A DNA stretch of 64,000 nucleotides from Lysinibacillus contaminans (GCF_001278945.1 NZ_LGRV01000003.1:1860001-1924000); one strand, 5' to 3'; numbered from the stretch's first letter, positions 8,403 through 18,529 are shown. Translations and numbers: made by a program. The notes: generated by a model from the letters alone, not told the origin.

Positions 8403-9102
8403 TTATGCTCTTATACTTTCTTTCAGGTCTCCCTACATTACCGTAATCATTTTCTACTTCCATCTCATCTAAGGAAACTAGATATTCTAAATAGCGTCGC
8501 ATTGTTGAATAGCTGATGCCAACTATTTGACTTAATTCATCTACACTTACACTTGTTTCCAATACTTGTGTATGATTTCTTACTAATTTTAATGTATGTT
8601 TATCAATTCCCTTTGGATATGATGCTTTTTTCTCCACTTGCTCAGGTACATCCTTTTGATTTGATTGAAATAATAGGTCGACATGCTCCTGATTTATACT
8701 ATTATTTTTATGCAAATTTTCTCGAACGGTTTTAAATTTATTTAAAGTCGCAACCAGTTTATCAATAATAATTGGCTTAATAAGATATCCAAAAGCTCCG
8801 CCACGAATAGCTTCACTTACAGTTTCTGTATCATTAGCTGCTGTAATCATAATGACATCAATTCCTCGATATTTTTTACGAATTTCCCGTAAAAGTTCGA
8901 TCCCATTCATGTCTGGTAAAAAAACGTCCAATAAAATTAAATGTGGTTGAATCATATTTAACATTTGTAAAGTCTGAGTGCCCGAACTTGTTGTAGCAAT
9001 AACATGAAATCCTTCTAATTGATTTGTAAAATGCTTATAAATATTTACGGCATCCAAATCATCTTCAACAATGATTACATTAATCGTTGTATCATCTATC
9101 AT
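8392..9102 (-). CDS. citT: CitT-like response regulator
   Basis: A 236-residue response regulator of the CitB/DcuR type. The N-terminal receiver domain has the acidic pair VEDD near residue 13, the phospho-acceptor Asp about residue 59 in LLDVFLPDMNG, and the conserved Lys in YLIKPI. The C-terminal domain carries a helix-turn-helix (VSVDELSQIVGISYSTMRRY) typical of this family. I chose the ATG at 9102: an AGGAGGGG site precedes it, and it overlaps the sensor kinase stop codon by ATGA, indicating translational coupling. It is expected to activate citM when citrate is present. Confidence 0.88.
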   Translation of the reverse strand: MIDDTTINVIIVEDDLDAVNIYKHFTNQLEGFHVIATTSSGTQTLQMLNMIQPHLILLDVFLPDMNGIELLREIRKKYRGIDVIMITAANDTETVSEAIRGGAFGYLIKPIIIDKLVATLNKFKTVRENLHKNNSINQEHVDLLFQSNQKDVPEQVEKKASYPKGIDKHTLKLVRNHTQVLETSVSVDELSQIVGISYSTMRRYLEYLVSLDEMEVENDYGNVGRPERKYKSIKQQ

Positions 9103-10712
9103 TCTAGCCCCTCCTTTTGAACCCAAATTTCTTGCGGAATAACAATCGTAAATCGTGCTCCTCCAAGCTCACTTTTATCAATATATATTTGCCCATTTAA
9201 GACTTCGAGTGCATTTTTTACAATTGCCAAACCTAAACCGTGATTTTCACCTTGTTTTGACGTAAATCCTGTTTGAAAAATATGTTTTTCTAATTCAACA
9301 GGAACCCCTGGACCGTTATCTTCAATATCAAAAATAATGTCCTTCCCTAAGTCCGTAAATGATACCTTTACTTGAGCGTCTTGCCCACTATGTAATCTCG
9401 CCGCTTCCACCGCATTCTCTATAACATTTCCAATAATAGGAACAAAATGGTTTGATTTCACTTCATCGAACACAGAATCTAATCGACTTTCCTCATCAAT
9501 CACTAGTTGCACATGTAACTCCTTCGCACGATTGACTTTTCCTAATAAACACGCTGCAATTAAAGGATCCTTCACCGATGTCATTAAAAAAGAAATAATA
9601 TCCTGTCGTTCGCTTACTTCATTGGACACAATTTTTAACGCGCGATCATATTGCTGAAGCATTAACAAACCGTAAATCGTATTCAACTTGTTTAGAAATT
9701 CATGATTTTGAGCTCGCATATTTTCTGTGAATTCATTTATTTTAGAGAATTCATTTGTTAGTTGCTTAATTTCTGACAGTGGACGAATCGTCAAAACAAT
9801 TCCTTTGACACGATTATGATCTGAAATAGGTGATGCATCAAGTACGTATAAATTTTTATCAATTAATAGCTTTTTGTTCGTTTGAGATTGATTTGATTCA
9901 ATCACTTCATCAATATATAAGTTCAATCTCTCCTCCTTAAATATAGAATCAACCATCAACGACTTACTATAAAATAATTCCCTGGCCCGTTTATTCATTG
10001 ACGTAATTTTCTTATCCGTATTCACTGTAATCGTTGCATCAGTAATTGATTCAAGTGTCGCCTCTTTTTCTTTAAACATAAAAGAAATTTCCTCAGGCTC
10101 TAAACCAAATGTCAGTTTTTTTAACCGTCGAGCAATTAGAATGGCACCGCTAAATCCTATAATCAATGGAATAATTGCTAGCTGAAATAGTTTTTGATGA
10201 TAATCGCCTATTTGTTTTTCTACGTTGTTAATTAAAAATCCAACTGAAGACACACCTATGATTTCCCCTTGCTCATTAAAAATAGGCGCCTTTGCTTTAA
10301 TCGCTTCTCCTGATATACCTTTTCCACTATAGATGATCGGTTCTCTCTCTTGGAAAACAGGCTCATTACTTGTAGCTGTAGGTTTTCCGATATTTTCGGG
10401 GTTGGGATGGGAGTAACGAATGCTCTGTCGATTCGCAATCGTCACATAGTCTGCATCAGTCGTGCGCTGAATTTGCTCCGAAATCCTTTGAATGGCCAGA
10501 GACGGATTTTCATCATCAAAAGCTTCGATAATCTCCTCATTTTGCGCAGCGAGCTCCGCCACAATCAACGCCTGCTCCCCCATATACTGTTTAACTAGAT
10601 TATCTAACATAAAAGAAAAGAGCACACTCACCAATATTGTACTAATAAGAATCACCACAATAATTAGTAAAGTCATTTGCGTTAATAAATTCCTTTTAAA
10701 ATACTTTCTCAA
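9099..10712 (-). CDS. citS: CitS/DcuS-like sensor histidine kinase
   Basis: A 537-residue membrane sensor kinase. An N-terminal transmembrane helix (TLLIIVVILISTILVSVLFS) is followed by an extracellular sensor domain of about 130 residues, a second helix (QLAIIPLIIGFSGAILI), a cytoplasmic PAS domain, and a kinase core with the phospho-accepting His in QNHEFLNKLNTIYGL, an N box (NVIENAVEA) and a G box (DNGPGVP). This layout is that of the citrate/dicarboxylate sensors. The TTG at 10712 is preferred because GGAGG lies 11 bases upstream; a GTG 18 bases further 5' would lie inside that site. It is cotranscribed with the response regulator. Confidence 0.88.
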   Translation of the reverse strand: MRKYFKRNLLTQMTLLIIVVILISTILVSVLFSFMLDNLVKQYMGEQALIVAELAAQNEEIIEAFDDENPSLAIQRISEQIQRTTDADYVTIANRQSIRYSHPNPENIGKPTATSNEPVFQEREPIIYSGKGISGEAIKAKAPIFNEQGEIIGVSSVGFLINNVEKQIGDYHQKLFQLAIIPLIIGFSGAILIARRLKKLTFGLEPEEISFMFKEKEATLESITDATITVNTDKKITSMNKRARELFYSKSLMVDSIFKEERLNLYIDEVIESNQSQTNKKLLIDKNLYVLDASPISDHNRVKGIVLTIRPLSEIKQLTNEFSKINEFTENMRAQNHEFLNKLNTIYGLLMLQQYDRALKIVSNEVSERQDIISFLMTSVKDPLIAACLLGKVNRAKELHVQLVIDEESRLDSVFDEVKSNHFVPIIGNVIENAVEAARLHSGQDAQVKVSFTDLGKDIIFDIEDNGPGVPVELEKHIFQTGFTSKQGENHGLGLAIVKNALEVLNGQIYIDKSELGGARFTIVIPQEIWVQKEGLE

Positions 10713-10945
10713 AACAGCTATTTCCTCCACTTCCTTATAAAAAAGTTAGGCAGTATAATCCATAAAATATGTATATAACGTGTATTCACGATAAATAAAA
10801 CGATTATAGCAATTATAATCTCAAAAGCATATCTATTATTTTACTATATCAATCTCACTTATATATATAATTAATGCACTAACAATAAAGAAAAATAGCC
10901 CTACTAAATAAACTAATTAGCAAGACTGTCTCTTTAACAAATGCT

Positions 10946-11001
10946 AAAACCTCACTTACCTGTGTTACGGTTCACAGTAACACATCTAAATGAGGTTTTT
11001 A
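10946..11001. repeat. Short repeat with terminal hairpin, copy 1
   Basis: AAAACCTCACTTACCTGTG...TACGGTTC...ATGAGGTTTTT. The ends form a stem and the core matches copies at 13603 and 14800. It may act as a terminator. Confidence 0.5.
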
Positions 11002-11071
11002 TATCCCTGGATTCCAGCACGGTGATACTAGAGATGGTTCGTAATCACTGAAAAGTTTCATCCATTGGAAA

Positions 11072-11273
11072 AAGGGTAATTTATTTATGAAGGTGCTGAT
11101 TGGAATGAGAAAAAACTGCTATTTTAGTAATGAATCATTTAGAGGAATTTGAATTCACCGATCCAGTAAAAACCTTTAAGGAAAAAGATTATGAAAATAC
11201 TGATATAACAGCATTCTTCATTTTGAATTTTGTTCAGATTTGCCCTTTTTGGACAAACCAATTTTACTTTTGA
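11072..11273 (+). other. Decayed coding remnant
   Basis: Two overlapping frames read protein-like text (LFYEGADWNEK in one, then EKTAILVMNHLEEFEFTD and TFKEKDYENTD in the other) joined by an apparent frameshift, and end at a stop at 11271-11273. I do not recognise the family. The remaining parts of the gap 10713-11303 hold only the short repeat. Confidence 0.3.
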
Positions 11274-11303
11274 AGAGAGATAGCGCTCAGAAAGGATAAG
11301 AAA

Positions 11304-13292
11304 ATGAAAAAATGTTTATACGCGGGCATAATTATTCTTAATTTGTGTCTTTTTACTATAATTAATGAAGTAAAAGCTAAGGAAAATCAAGAAACAGATA
11401 GAAAGGTCATACTTATCTCTATTGATGGAATGAAAAATGACTATACTAAAAAATATGTTAAAGAGAATAAATTGCCTCATATCAAACAGATGCAAGACAA
11501 CGGGGTTTCAGCAAAAAATCCTTCTACTATTACGCCTTCTCTTACAGCACCTTCACACGCAGCAATTGCCACTGGGGCTAAACCTAACCAGACCGGAATT
11601 GTAAGTAATCATTGGCACGAACCAAATACAGCTTTAGATAATGAAGAAAGTGGTTTCCAGGCGGAAATCCAAGTACCCCCATTGTGGGTAGAAGCTAGAA
11701 AACAAGGGAAAACAACAGCCACCATTGCTTTTCCAGGTGCTAATCCCAAAGAAGGAAAACAAGGCGATTACTCTATTTATGCTGGAGAAACATGGTCTCC
11801 AAGCAATTTAGAGTCGTTAACCTATATAAAATCTGCCGAATGGATTCATTCTCCCAAAAGCTTCAGTCCTTTAAAGGAAACCGAATTCTCCATTAAAATG
11901 AAAAATGAAAGGAATTGTCTCATCCACATTTTGGCGATTGACTCAACTGATGATCAAAAGCAAAACTATGACACCTTTGTATTATCTGAAGACAAAAAGG
12001 TAGATCCTAATGACTCAATTGTAAAAGGCAATCAATGGGGATCTCTTCCACTCCATATAAAAGATCATCAATCTGCTGGTTTTTGGTTCAAAATTAAAGA
12101 AGGTAACCCAGATCTTACTCATCCCGTACAATTGTACAGGACATCAGTAACTTCTAGCTTAATTAGTGGTCCTAAAGGATTTTCCGATGAGATTGAGAAG
12201 GAATTTGGTTTTTATCCGACGCAAGATGATGATAGTGCCCTTGAGAAAGGATGGATTACGAGAAAGGAATATCAGGAGATAAGCACACGATATGTTATGT
12301 GGGTCACAAAAGTTTCTCTCTATATAAAACAGAAATACGATCCTGATTTGCTAATGTTTTATACTCCCCAAATTGATCATGAACAACATAAGTATTTATT
12401 AATAGATCCTCGGCAGCCAGGATATTCACCTGAAAAGTCAAAAAAATATATGAGCTATATCGAGTGGTCGTACCAGTTGGCGGACAAGGTAGTTGGCGAA
12501 ACATTGAATTCCCTAAAAGAGAATGATTATTTGTTTGTAGTCTCCGATCACGGAATGGAACCTGCCCATTCTACTCTTTCACCTAACAAAGTATTAAAAG
12601 ATGCTGGGTTATTAACTGTAGATCAAAAAAATAAAATCAACTTTAAAGAATCAAAGGCATATGCCATTCCAAGTGGATCAACAGCACATGTATACATTAA
12701 CTTACAAAACCGAGAAAAAGGCGGTATTGTCCCTCTCGATGAATATGAGACTGTCCGTGACCAGATTATTCAGGCCTTTAAAGGGGTAGAAGTCTCAAAT
12801 AAAAGTGGAAAGGTCATTCAACATGACATAAAAGAAATCATATCAAGTATTAAAACAGACAACTTCTCGTTCAATAAGGGGCAAGAGCATATCAAAGATA
12901 TTTGGAATCATCTTTTCAATCTAAAAATTCATCCTTATGAAAAAGTAATGAAAAATACAAATATAACCCTTTTGGAACATCAAAATTCAGGCGATGTTGT
13001 ATTGATTGGGGCTCCTGGCTATGTTATGGGCAGCGACATTGAAAAAAATATAACTCCACCCATTGAATTGGGAACACATGGAGCAGATGGAGAAAGAAGC
13101 ATGCTTAGACCTGTTTTTATGGCTACTGGGGCAGACTTTCACAAAGGGAAACAAATTAACTCCACGTCTAATTTAGATATAGCTCCTACTATTTATGATT
13201 TGCTAGAGTTAGATGTACCCTCATTTGTAGAAGGCAAAAAAATTGAAGGCATTTATAAAGATAAAAAAGCCAAAAAAATTGGGAATGATTAA
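11304..13292 (+). CDS. Secreted alkaline-phosphatase-superfamily phosphodiesterase / nucleotide pyrophosphatase
   Basis: A 662-residue exported enzyme of the type I phosphodiesterase/nucleotide pyrophosphatase group. The N terminus is a signal peptide (basic MKKC, hydrophobic core IIILNLCLFTII, likely cut near VKA-KE). Metal-ligand motifs are in the usual order: ILISIDGMKND near residue 35, the nucleophile region TPSLTAPSHAAIATG near residue 75, FYTPQIDHEQHKY near 355, VVSDHGMEP near 415, and GTHGADGERSMLRPVF near 595. An AGAAAGGAT site lies close to the ATG. A long insert between residues 120 and 300 is atypical. It stands alone. It probably hydrolyses extracellular nucleotides or phosphodiesters; the exact substrate is unknown. 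Confidence 0.82.
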   Translation: MKKCLYAGIIILNLCLFTIINEVKAKENQETDRKVILISIDGMKNDYTKKYVKENKLPHIKQMQDNGVSAKNPSTITPSLTAPSHAAIATGAKPNQTGIVSNHWHEPNTALDNEESGFQAEIQVPPLWVEARKQGKTTATIAFPGANPKEGKQGDYSIYAGETWSPSNLESLTYIKSAEWIHSPKSFSPLKETEFSIKMKNERNCLIHILAIDSTDDQKQNYDTFVLSEDKKVDPNDSIVKGNQWGSLPLHIKDHQSAGFWFKIKEGNPDLTHPVQLYRTSVTSSLISGPKGFSDEIEKEFGFYPTQDDDSALEKGWITRKEYQEISTRYVMWVTKVSLYIKQKYDPDLLMFYTPQIDHEQHKYLLIDPRQPGYSPEKSKKYMSYIEWSYQLADKVVGETLNSLKENDYLFVVSDHGMEPAHSTLSPNKVLKDAGLLTVDQKNKINFKESKAYAIPSGSTAHVYINLQNREKGGIVPLDEYETVRDQIIQAFKGVEVSNKSGKVIQHDIKEIISSIKTDNFSFNKGQEHIKDIWNHLFNLKIHPYEKVMKNTNITLLEHQNSGDVVLIGAPGYVMGSDIEKNITPPIELGTHGADGERSMLRPVFMATGADFHKGKQINSTSNLDIAPTIYDLLELDVPSFVEGKKIEGIYKDKKAKKIGND

Positions 13293-13308
13293 TGAAATCA
13301 TTCCCTTC
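13279..13308 (+). terminator. Terminator after the phosphodiesterase gene
   Basis: GGGAATGATT pairs with AATCATTCCC across a short loop and is followed by a weak TTCTCTATT tract. It overlaps the stop codon. Confidence 0.5.
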
Positions 13309-13402
13309 TCTATTAATTAAAAATAAACAAGGTAGTAGAGAAATCAACTTCGGTAAATAACCATTATCCTTTTTTGTAATTATAGTTTAACTTTCAAAAC
13401 TT

Positions 13403-13540
13403 TCGCAACAAAACACAGATTCGCTACGCTCAGTCCAGGGTCTTTCGTTCGCTTGTTGCTGACGCTTCGCTTTCGCACATAAAACATCTGCTTTTCCCGC
13501 TGGAGTCGCCGACTTACGCTCCACTGAAATGTTCGTGATT
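13403..13540. repeat. Divergent copy of the ~130-bp intergenic repeat
   Basis: It shares the CAGTCCAGGGTCT core and the TGGAGTCGCC...CGCTCCACT right arm with the other copies, but the flanking arms differ (GCTTGTTGCTGACGCTTCGC). It is strongly divergent. With the short repeat at 13603 it fills most of the gap 13309-13736. Confidence 0.5.
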
Positions 13541-13602
13541 TTCCCTAGATAAACTATTTATGAAATTAACTCACTCAATAAAACATAAATATACAATCTA
13601 AC

Positions 13603-13650
13603 AAAACCGCACTTACTTATGATACGGTTCGCATCAAAATGAGGTTTCCT
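13603..13650. repeat. Short repeat, copy 2
   Basis: AAAACCGCACTTACTTATGA then TACGGTTC and ATGAGGTTTCC; same family as 10946-11001 and 14800-14830. Confidence 0.5.
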
Positions 13651-13736
13651 ATATTTTCAAACGAAAGTAAAACATAGGACGGTTCTTGATTCAAAAAATG
13701 AGAACGTCTCCCTGTTCGCCCACATAGCTTATCATT

Positions 13737-14702
13737 TTATGGTTTTAATAAAATTTTCCCCATGCTTTTGCGGCTTTCTAGAAAATGATGCGCTTTGCGG
13801 CCATCTCGCAGTGCAAATACCGCAGGCTCAGATACTGTTACTTCCCCCTCTTCTATCCAGCGGAATAACTCGGATGAACGGGCTACTCGTTCTTCAGGGG
13901 AGGTAAGGACATTCCATAGATCCCCACCAGTCAAAGTCTTTGATGTTTCCATCAACATTCTTGGGTCAACCGGAGAAGGGTCTCCTCCTGCCATTCCAAA
14001 AAATATGACCGCTCCCCCAATGCGAGTAGCTGCAAAACTATCTTCGAGCGTGGATCCTACTGAGTCATAGACTACATCCACACCTTTTTCGTTTGTTACC
14101 TCTAAAACTTTTCCCTTCCAATCATCCGAGTATAAGATAACCGAATCTGCCCCAGCTTTCTTAGCTGCGGACGCCTTCTCTACAGAGGAAGTTAAACCAA
14201 TGACCCTTCCACCAAGGAGTTTTGCAATTTGGACGAGCAACTGTCCCACGCCCCCTGCCGCCGCATGAACAAGAATTACATCATTCTCCTTAACCGCATA
14301 ACTATCTTTTGTTAAATAGTGAGCAGTCAAGCCTTGTAGTAAAACGGAAGCCGCATCTTCAAATGAAATGGTCTCTGGAAGAGGAATTACCTTTTCTATC
14401 GGAACAGCCACTAGTTCCGCGTTAGAATGTGGGACATCCGCAAATGCAACACGGTCGCCAATACTTATTCCTTGAACATTAGCTCCGATCTTTTCAACGA
14501 CTCCGGCCCCTTCATACCCTAAAATAAATGGGGCAATTCCAGTAAGATGATAGTTCCCTTTTCTTCTATAAATATCTGCAAAATTCAATCCAATAGCTTT
14601 CATCTTTACTAATACTTCATCAGGTCCGATAACCGGATCCGCAATTTCAAGATATTCTAGTACTTCCGGTCCTCCGAATGCGTTAAATACAAGTGCTTTC
14701 AA
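13737..14702 (-). CDS. Zinc-independent quinone oxidoreductase (MDR superfamily)
   Basis: A 321-residue medium-chain reductase/dehydrogenase of the NADPH:quinone reductase type. It begins MKALVFNAFGGPEVLEY, which is characteristic of the group, lacks the structural zinc cysteine cluster, and has the nucleotide-binding motif HAAAGGVGQLLVQIAK near residue 146 followed by GLTSSVEKA. The C terminus RKAHHFLESRKSMGKILL is also typical. It uses a TTG start with a GAGGAGG site upstream. It is monocistronic. Its likely role is one-electron-safe reduction of quinones or related enones; the physiological substrate is unknown. Confidence 0.85.
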   Translation of the reverse strand: MKALVFNAFGGPEVLEYLEIADPVIGPDEVLVKMKAIGLNFADIYRRKGNYHLTGIAPFILGYEGAGVVEKIGANVQGISIGDRVAFADVPHSNAELVAVPIEKVIPLPETISFEDAASVLLQGLTAHYLTKDSYAVKENDVILVHAAAGGVGQLLVQIAKLLGGRVIGLTSSVEKASAAKKAGADSVILYSDDWKGKVLEVTNEKGVDVVYDSVGSTLEDSFAATRIGGAVIFFGMAGGDPSPVDPRMLMETSKTLTGGDLWNVLTSPEERVARSSELFRWIEEGEVTVSEPAVFALRDGRKAHHFLESRKSMGKILLKP

Positions 14703-14799
14703 ATGAACGACCTCCTCTTATATATTTTTCGATACATTTTAAATCATGATTGGAAATTCAAATCAGTTTCTCTTCTTTTGGAAGGATAGGGGGATAGAT

Positions 14800-14830
14800 A
14801 AAAACCGCACTTACTTATGGCACGGTTCTC
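14800..14830. repeat. Short repeat, copy 3 (partial)
   Basis: AAAACCGCACTTACTTATGG then CACGGTTC. It matches the left half of copy 2 and lacks the closing ATGAGGTTT arm. Confidence 0.45.
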
Positions 14831-14982
14831 CCTATCACAAGCAGGGTCCTACTAAATTATAAATTTGTAATATATCTTTTCGCTTCGCCCATTTTTTTGA
14901 ATTGCTTCATCCTCGTCGATTGAGAACTTGGCACGACCTCGAAGGAGATGTTGCGATATATAATTTCACTTATACTGTGAAT

Positions 14983-15642
14983 TTAAAGGACAGCCATTTG
15001 AGATAATTTATGTGCTTCCTGATGTAATGAATTATTCCCATGGCGCACATGCAGAAAATGAATATCTAATTTCCTTTTAAACGCATGTACTGCTTCGTAG
15101 TATTTCTTACGTGCTCCTTGTGTTTGTTCCTTCTGTTGAATATTAATGATCCCTTCGCAATCATAAATAATATGAACTGTTTTGATATTATTACTGTAAG
15201 CCCATTCTAAAGCCCGCAAACAAGCCATCAATTCAGCACCGATATTATGTAACTTATTGAATTCATCGTCGTAAACATAGCCAAATGTTTTAAATAATGG
15301 CTCGGTTTTTAATGGTGCAAATCCAATGAATCCATATTTTCCACGACCATTTTTGTAACTACCATCTATATAAATAACGACCTCTGTATTTTTTTTAGTA
15401 TTTCTCTTTTCATTATTCGCACTTGTTTCTTTTGGATTTGCTAGTGGTAATGAATTCGCCTTTAGTACAGAGGTTGCTTTATTTGTTTCTAACCATTGAT
15501 AGGCCGTTTCTTCACTCGAAAACTTTTTTCCAAATGTCTTTTTCTTACCTTTTACTCTATTTTGATATTCATTAAGTGTCAGCACGATTCCCGAAAACTC
15601 CGGTCCATAGATTGCATAAATAGGTTTCTTATTTACTGTCAA
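14983..15642 (-). CDS. RNase H-like protein with viroplasmin-type N-terminal domain
   Basis: A 219-residue protein. An N-terminal caulimovirus viroplasmin-like module (IYAIYGPEFSGIVLTLNEYQ ending AYQWLE) is followed by a linker and an RNase H fold. Counting from the TTG at 15642, the catalytic carboxylates are Asp93 (VIYIDGS), Glu137 (IGAELMA) and Asp161 (IIYDCEG). The fourth position, normally Asp in an AD-LA motif, reads EAHKLS with His211. RNase HI enzymes degrade RNA in RNA-DNA hybrids; the altered fourth residue leaves activity uncertain. The TTG start is supported by a GGGGGTT site 6 bases upstream. A relic of the same C terminus lies at 1457-1520. Confidence 0.8.
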   Translation of the reverse strand: MTVNKKPIYAIYGPEFSGIVLTLNEYQNRVKGKKKTFGKKFSSEETAYQWLETNKATSVLKANSLPLANPKETSANNEKRNTKKNTEVVIYIDGSYKNGRGKYGFIGFAPLKTEPLFKTFGYVYDDEFNKLHNIGAELMACLRALEWAYSNNIKTVHIIYDCEGIINIQQKEQTQGARKKYYEAVHAFKRKLDIHFLHVRHGNNSLHQEAHKLSQMAVL

Positions 15643-15872
15643 TTGAATAACCCCCAACTCCAATAAATTTCACTTTGCTTATTATCTATAATGTATGACC
15701 TTTGCCACGTTCAACATACGTTGCAACAGCAAATAATCGTTTAATTATTTCTTTATAACTTGAAGATAAGTTTTTCGAATAGTATAACACACCCTTAAAC
15801 ACATTGGGTTATTATGGAAATAGGAGGGTTTATAAGAGAGTGGAAGCGAGTTGCTGATTCAGTTTGTAGGAT

Positions 15873-15906
15873 AAAAAATGCCGTTAGCAAGGTTCACTAA
15901 CGGCAT
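15873..15906 (-). terminator. Terminator of the DbpA-type helicase gene
   Basis: ATGCCGTTAG pairs with CTAACGGCAT and is followed by TTTTTTAT on the minus strand, 50 bases after the stop codon. The rest of the gap 15643-15955 shows nothing recognisable. Confidence 0.8.
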
Positions 15907-15955
15907 TATATTTAACATCTCATTTACTGTTGATGCGATTATTTAAAGTTACTTG

Positions 15956-17401
15956 TTATTTATTGGCTTCATATACTTTCAATAGTTTACCTTTGATTGT
16001 CGTATTCTTCATGTTTTTTAAGACAATCGGCCCTTTATTATTTAATATTTCTACATAAGTAAAAGTATCTGTAATTGTAATGATGCCGATATCCTCTACT
16101 GTTACACCATCGATTTTGGCAATCGTCCCAACGAAATCTATTGCTCTAAGCTTCTTTTTCTTCCCACCATTAAAATATAATTTCATGATTTGCTTGTTCA
16201 ACTTTTCACTTTTCGCTTTTTTCAATGTTGGCTCAATAGTCATTTTCGCTTCAAAAGCTGCTTTCTTTTTCGAAGCCTCTTCTTCAGTTGGGGCTACTTT
16301 ATTAGGAATTTTAAAACCAATATACTCCTCAATTTCACTTAAAAAACGATTTTCAAACGGTGTTACAAGCGTAATTGCTTTCCCTTGTAGACCTGCTCTT
16401 CCAGTTCTACCTGTACGATGGACATAACTTACTTTCTCTAATGGCAAATCATAGTTAATGACATGCGTGATATTATCAATATCAATCCCTCGAGCTGCTA
16501 CATCTGTGGCAATTAAATAGCGGAAATCGCCTCTTTTAAAATCATTCATCACTTCAAGACGTGCATCCTGTATCATACCGCCGTGAATTTTATCGCAGCT
16601 ATAGCCGAAATTGGTTAACTGCTCACATAGCGTATCCACTCTATCCTTTGTGCGGCAAAAAATGATGCAGCTATCTGGATTTTCAACAATCGTTACATTG
16701 CGTAACACAGATAGTTTTTGATTTTCTTCCACTACGTAAAGTGAATGATCGATTTTATCTGTCGTTAATCCCGTTGCCTGTATCTCTACATCCGTTGGTG
16801 TTTTCATATACTTAAGGGCTAAGTCTTTTACCTTCTCTGGCAATGTAGCTGAAAATAACATCGTCACACGGTTTTGAGGCACTTGTTTAATAATCGCTTC
16901 AACTTGTTCGATGAACCCCATATTCAACATTTCGTCTGCCTCATCAATGACAAGATAACGTACTTTGTCTAAGACAAGCGTTCCTCTTTCAATATGATCC
17001 ATCATGCGTCCTGGTGTACCAACAACAACATGCGTTTTTTGCTTTAGTTCTGTTTTTTGAAAGGCAATCGGTTGTTTTCCATAAACCGCGGTTGCTTTAA
17101 TACGTTTCAGTCTGCCGATATTCGTAAAATCCTCTTTTACTTGAACAGCAAGCTCTCTCGTTGGTGTTAACACTAATGCTTGAGGTTTGTTTTCAAGCCA
17201 ATCAACAGCTTCACAAATCGGAATCGCATACGATGCAGTTTTCCCACTACCTGTTTGTGATTTTACAACAAGATCTGTTTTTGCCAACGCTAACGGAATG
17301 ACCTTACTTTGAACTTCTGTTGGTTGTGTATATTCTAAGCTATCCAGTGCCATTATTATTTCATTACTTAATGTATAATCCTTAAATCTATTTTCACTCA
17401 T
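15956..17401 (-). CDS. dbpA: DbpA/YxiN-type DEAD-box RNA helicase
   Basis: A 481-residue DEAD-box helicase. The core contains a Q motif ([11 protein letters not shown]), Walker A (SQTGSGKT), PTRELA, GTPGR, the DEAD motif written [16 protein letters not shown], and the second RecA domain ending in ARGIDI and [10 protein letters not shown]. The final 75 residues ([19 protein letters not shown] onward) form the RRM-like DbpA domain, which targets hairpin 92 of 23S rRNA during 50S subunit assembly. The ATG at 17401 has an AGAGG site; the frame extends 10 codons further without one. It is monocistronic, with its own terminator. Confidence 0.9.
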   Translation of the reverse strand: MSENRFKDYTLSNEIIMALDSLEYTQPTEVQSKVIPLALAKTDLVVKSQTGSGKTASYAIPICEAVDWLENKPQALVLTPTRELAVQVKEDFTNIGRLKRIKATAVYGKQPIAFQKTELKQKTHVVVGTPGRMMDHIERGTLVLDKVRYLVIDEADEMLNMGFIEQVEAIIKQVPQNRVTMLFSATLPEKVKDLALKYMKTPTDVEIQATGLTTDKIDHSLYVVEENQKLSVLRNVTIVENPDSCIIFCRTKDRVDTLCEQLTNFGYSCDKIHGGMIQDARLEVMNDFKRGDFRYLIATDVAARGIDIDNITHVINYDLPLEKVSYVHRTGRTGRAGLQGKAITLVTPFENRFLSEIEEYIGFKIPNKVAPTEEEASKKKAAFEAKMTIEPTLKKAKSEKLNKQIMKLYFNGGKKKKLRAIDFVGTIAKIDGVTVEDIGIITITDTFTYVEILNNKGPIVLKNMKNTTIKGKLLKVYEANK

Positions 17402-17511
17402 CACGAAGCCTCTTTTATTTTCAATTTGCATATATTTAATTCCTAACTCAATATGAGTAAAATTACACCATAAAAATACTCAATCTATAAAAAGAATTCA
17501 TCATCAAACAT

Positions 17512-17645
17512 TGGGAGTGATTTCCGTTCCGGCTGGGCGCTTTCCGGGGGGCGTCTGATGAGCCGCTTCACTCGCAAGCTCGCTCCAGGGTCTCATCTAG
17601 GACGCTGATCCCCCAGGAGTCGCCCAGCCTCCACTCCAATCAACA
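17512..17645. repeat. ~130-bp imperfect-palindrome intergenic repeat, full copy
   Basis: The outer arms (TGATTTCCGTTCCGGCTGGG and CGCCCAGCCTCCACTCCAAT) are partly complementary, so the element can fold into a long hairpin. The core reads GCTCGCTCCAGGGTCTCATC. Copies lie at 40419-40546 and, inverted, at 45190-45316. The remaining part of the gap 17402-17963 shows no gene. Confidence 0.8.
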
Positions 17646-17963
17646 AGCGTACTACTTATTAATAAGTTCTTCAAAAGAATGCATGCATAGATCCATAAAT
17701 AGAATCCTGTCTTCCTTTGTAACTAGTAGTTGCGTGGAGCGAAAAGCAACTACCACTTAACCAGATGGAAATAAATTCTTGATATTTTACTCACTATGAG
17801 TTCTTAACACAGACTCTTATTATACATAGCAATGAGCATAATAACTACTCTCGGAGTTGAGGCAACTTTCTAATTATTAATCACCGGAATCCTGAATAGA
17901 TAAATTATGCCATGTATATAATGCACTTGAATGTTATTTATTTTTCTAGAAAAGGACGGTAAA

Positions 17964-18287
17964 ATGAAAAATAAACGCTTTATAATATATTGCAGTGTAT
18001 TAGTTGCCCTATTAAATCTGTTTGATGGGATTGCTACTCATTATGGGTTATTGAACAATATGATTGAAGAACTAAATCCTCTTATGGATTATTTCATGGC
18101 GGTTAGTCCACTCTTATTTTTATGTATAAAAATTGTTCTTTCCATTTTAATTTTATGTGCATCCTATTGGGTTTATCAAAAAAGCAAAGTAAAATTCCAA
18201 CAACTATTTCTTTATTCTTTAGTAGGTGTTTCGGTTATGTATATCGGGATTTTTTGCATGCATATTTTTTGGTTGTCTTTCCTATAA
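17964..18287 (+). CDS. DUF5658 family membrane protein
   Basis: A 107-residue protein with three predicted membrane helices: an N-terminal segment with the family-like LLNLFDGIATHYGL, a second with LLFLCIKIVLSILIL, and a third ending in IGIFCMHIFWLSF. Function unknown. The ATG at 17964 follows an AAAGGACGG site; the frame extends 11 codons upstream without one. It stands alone between a repeat and the HAD gene. Confidence 0.75.
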   Translation: MKNKRFIIYCSVLVALLNLFDGIATHYGLLNNMIEELNPLMDYFMAVSPLLFLCIKIVLSILILCASYWVYQKSKVKFQQLFLYSLVGVSVMYIGIFCMHIFWLSFL

Positions 18288-18529
18288 CTCTGGCCAACTT
18301 TTTAGAACGGATTGTTGGATTCCTACGCTTCATGATTTGCAATGTATGTGGGGACTAATATATTTTAATAATTGTAATTTTAGAGGATAATGGTTAAATA
18401 TTAAGTTTGCTCTGAAAAAAGAAAACAATTGATTCAAGACAAAAGCATGACCACTTTTTTCATTAATGAGTACTATACTAAGATATAACATCGTCGATAC
18501 AACTTAATCCCAAAGGAGTACCACTTATA

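Noticed and set aside
16080-16427. 115-residue plus-strand frame inside the DbpA helicase
   Set aside because: It is antisense to the helicase C terminus, with no ribosome binding site and no family match.
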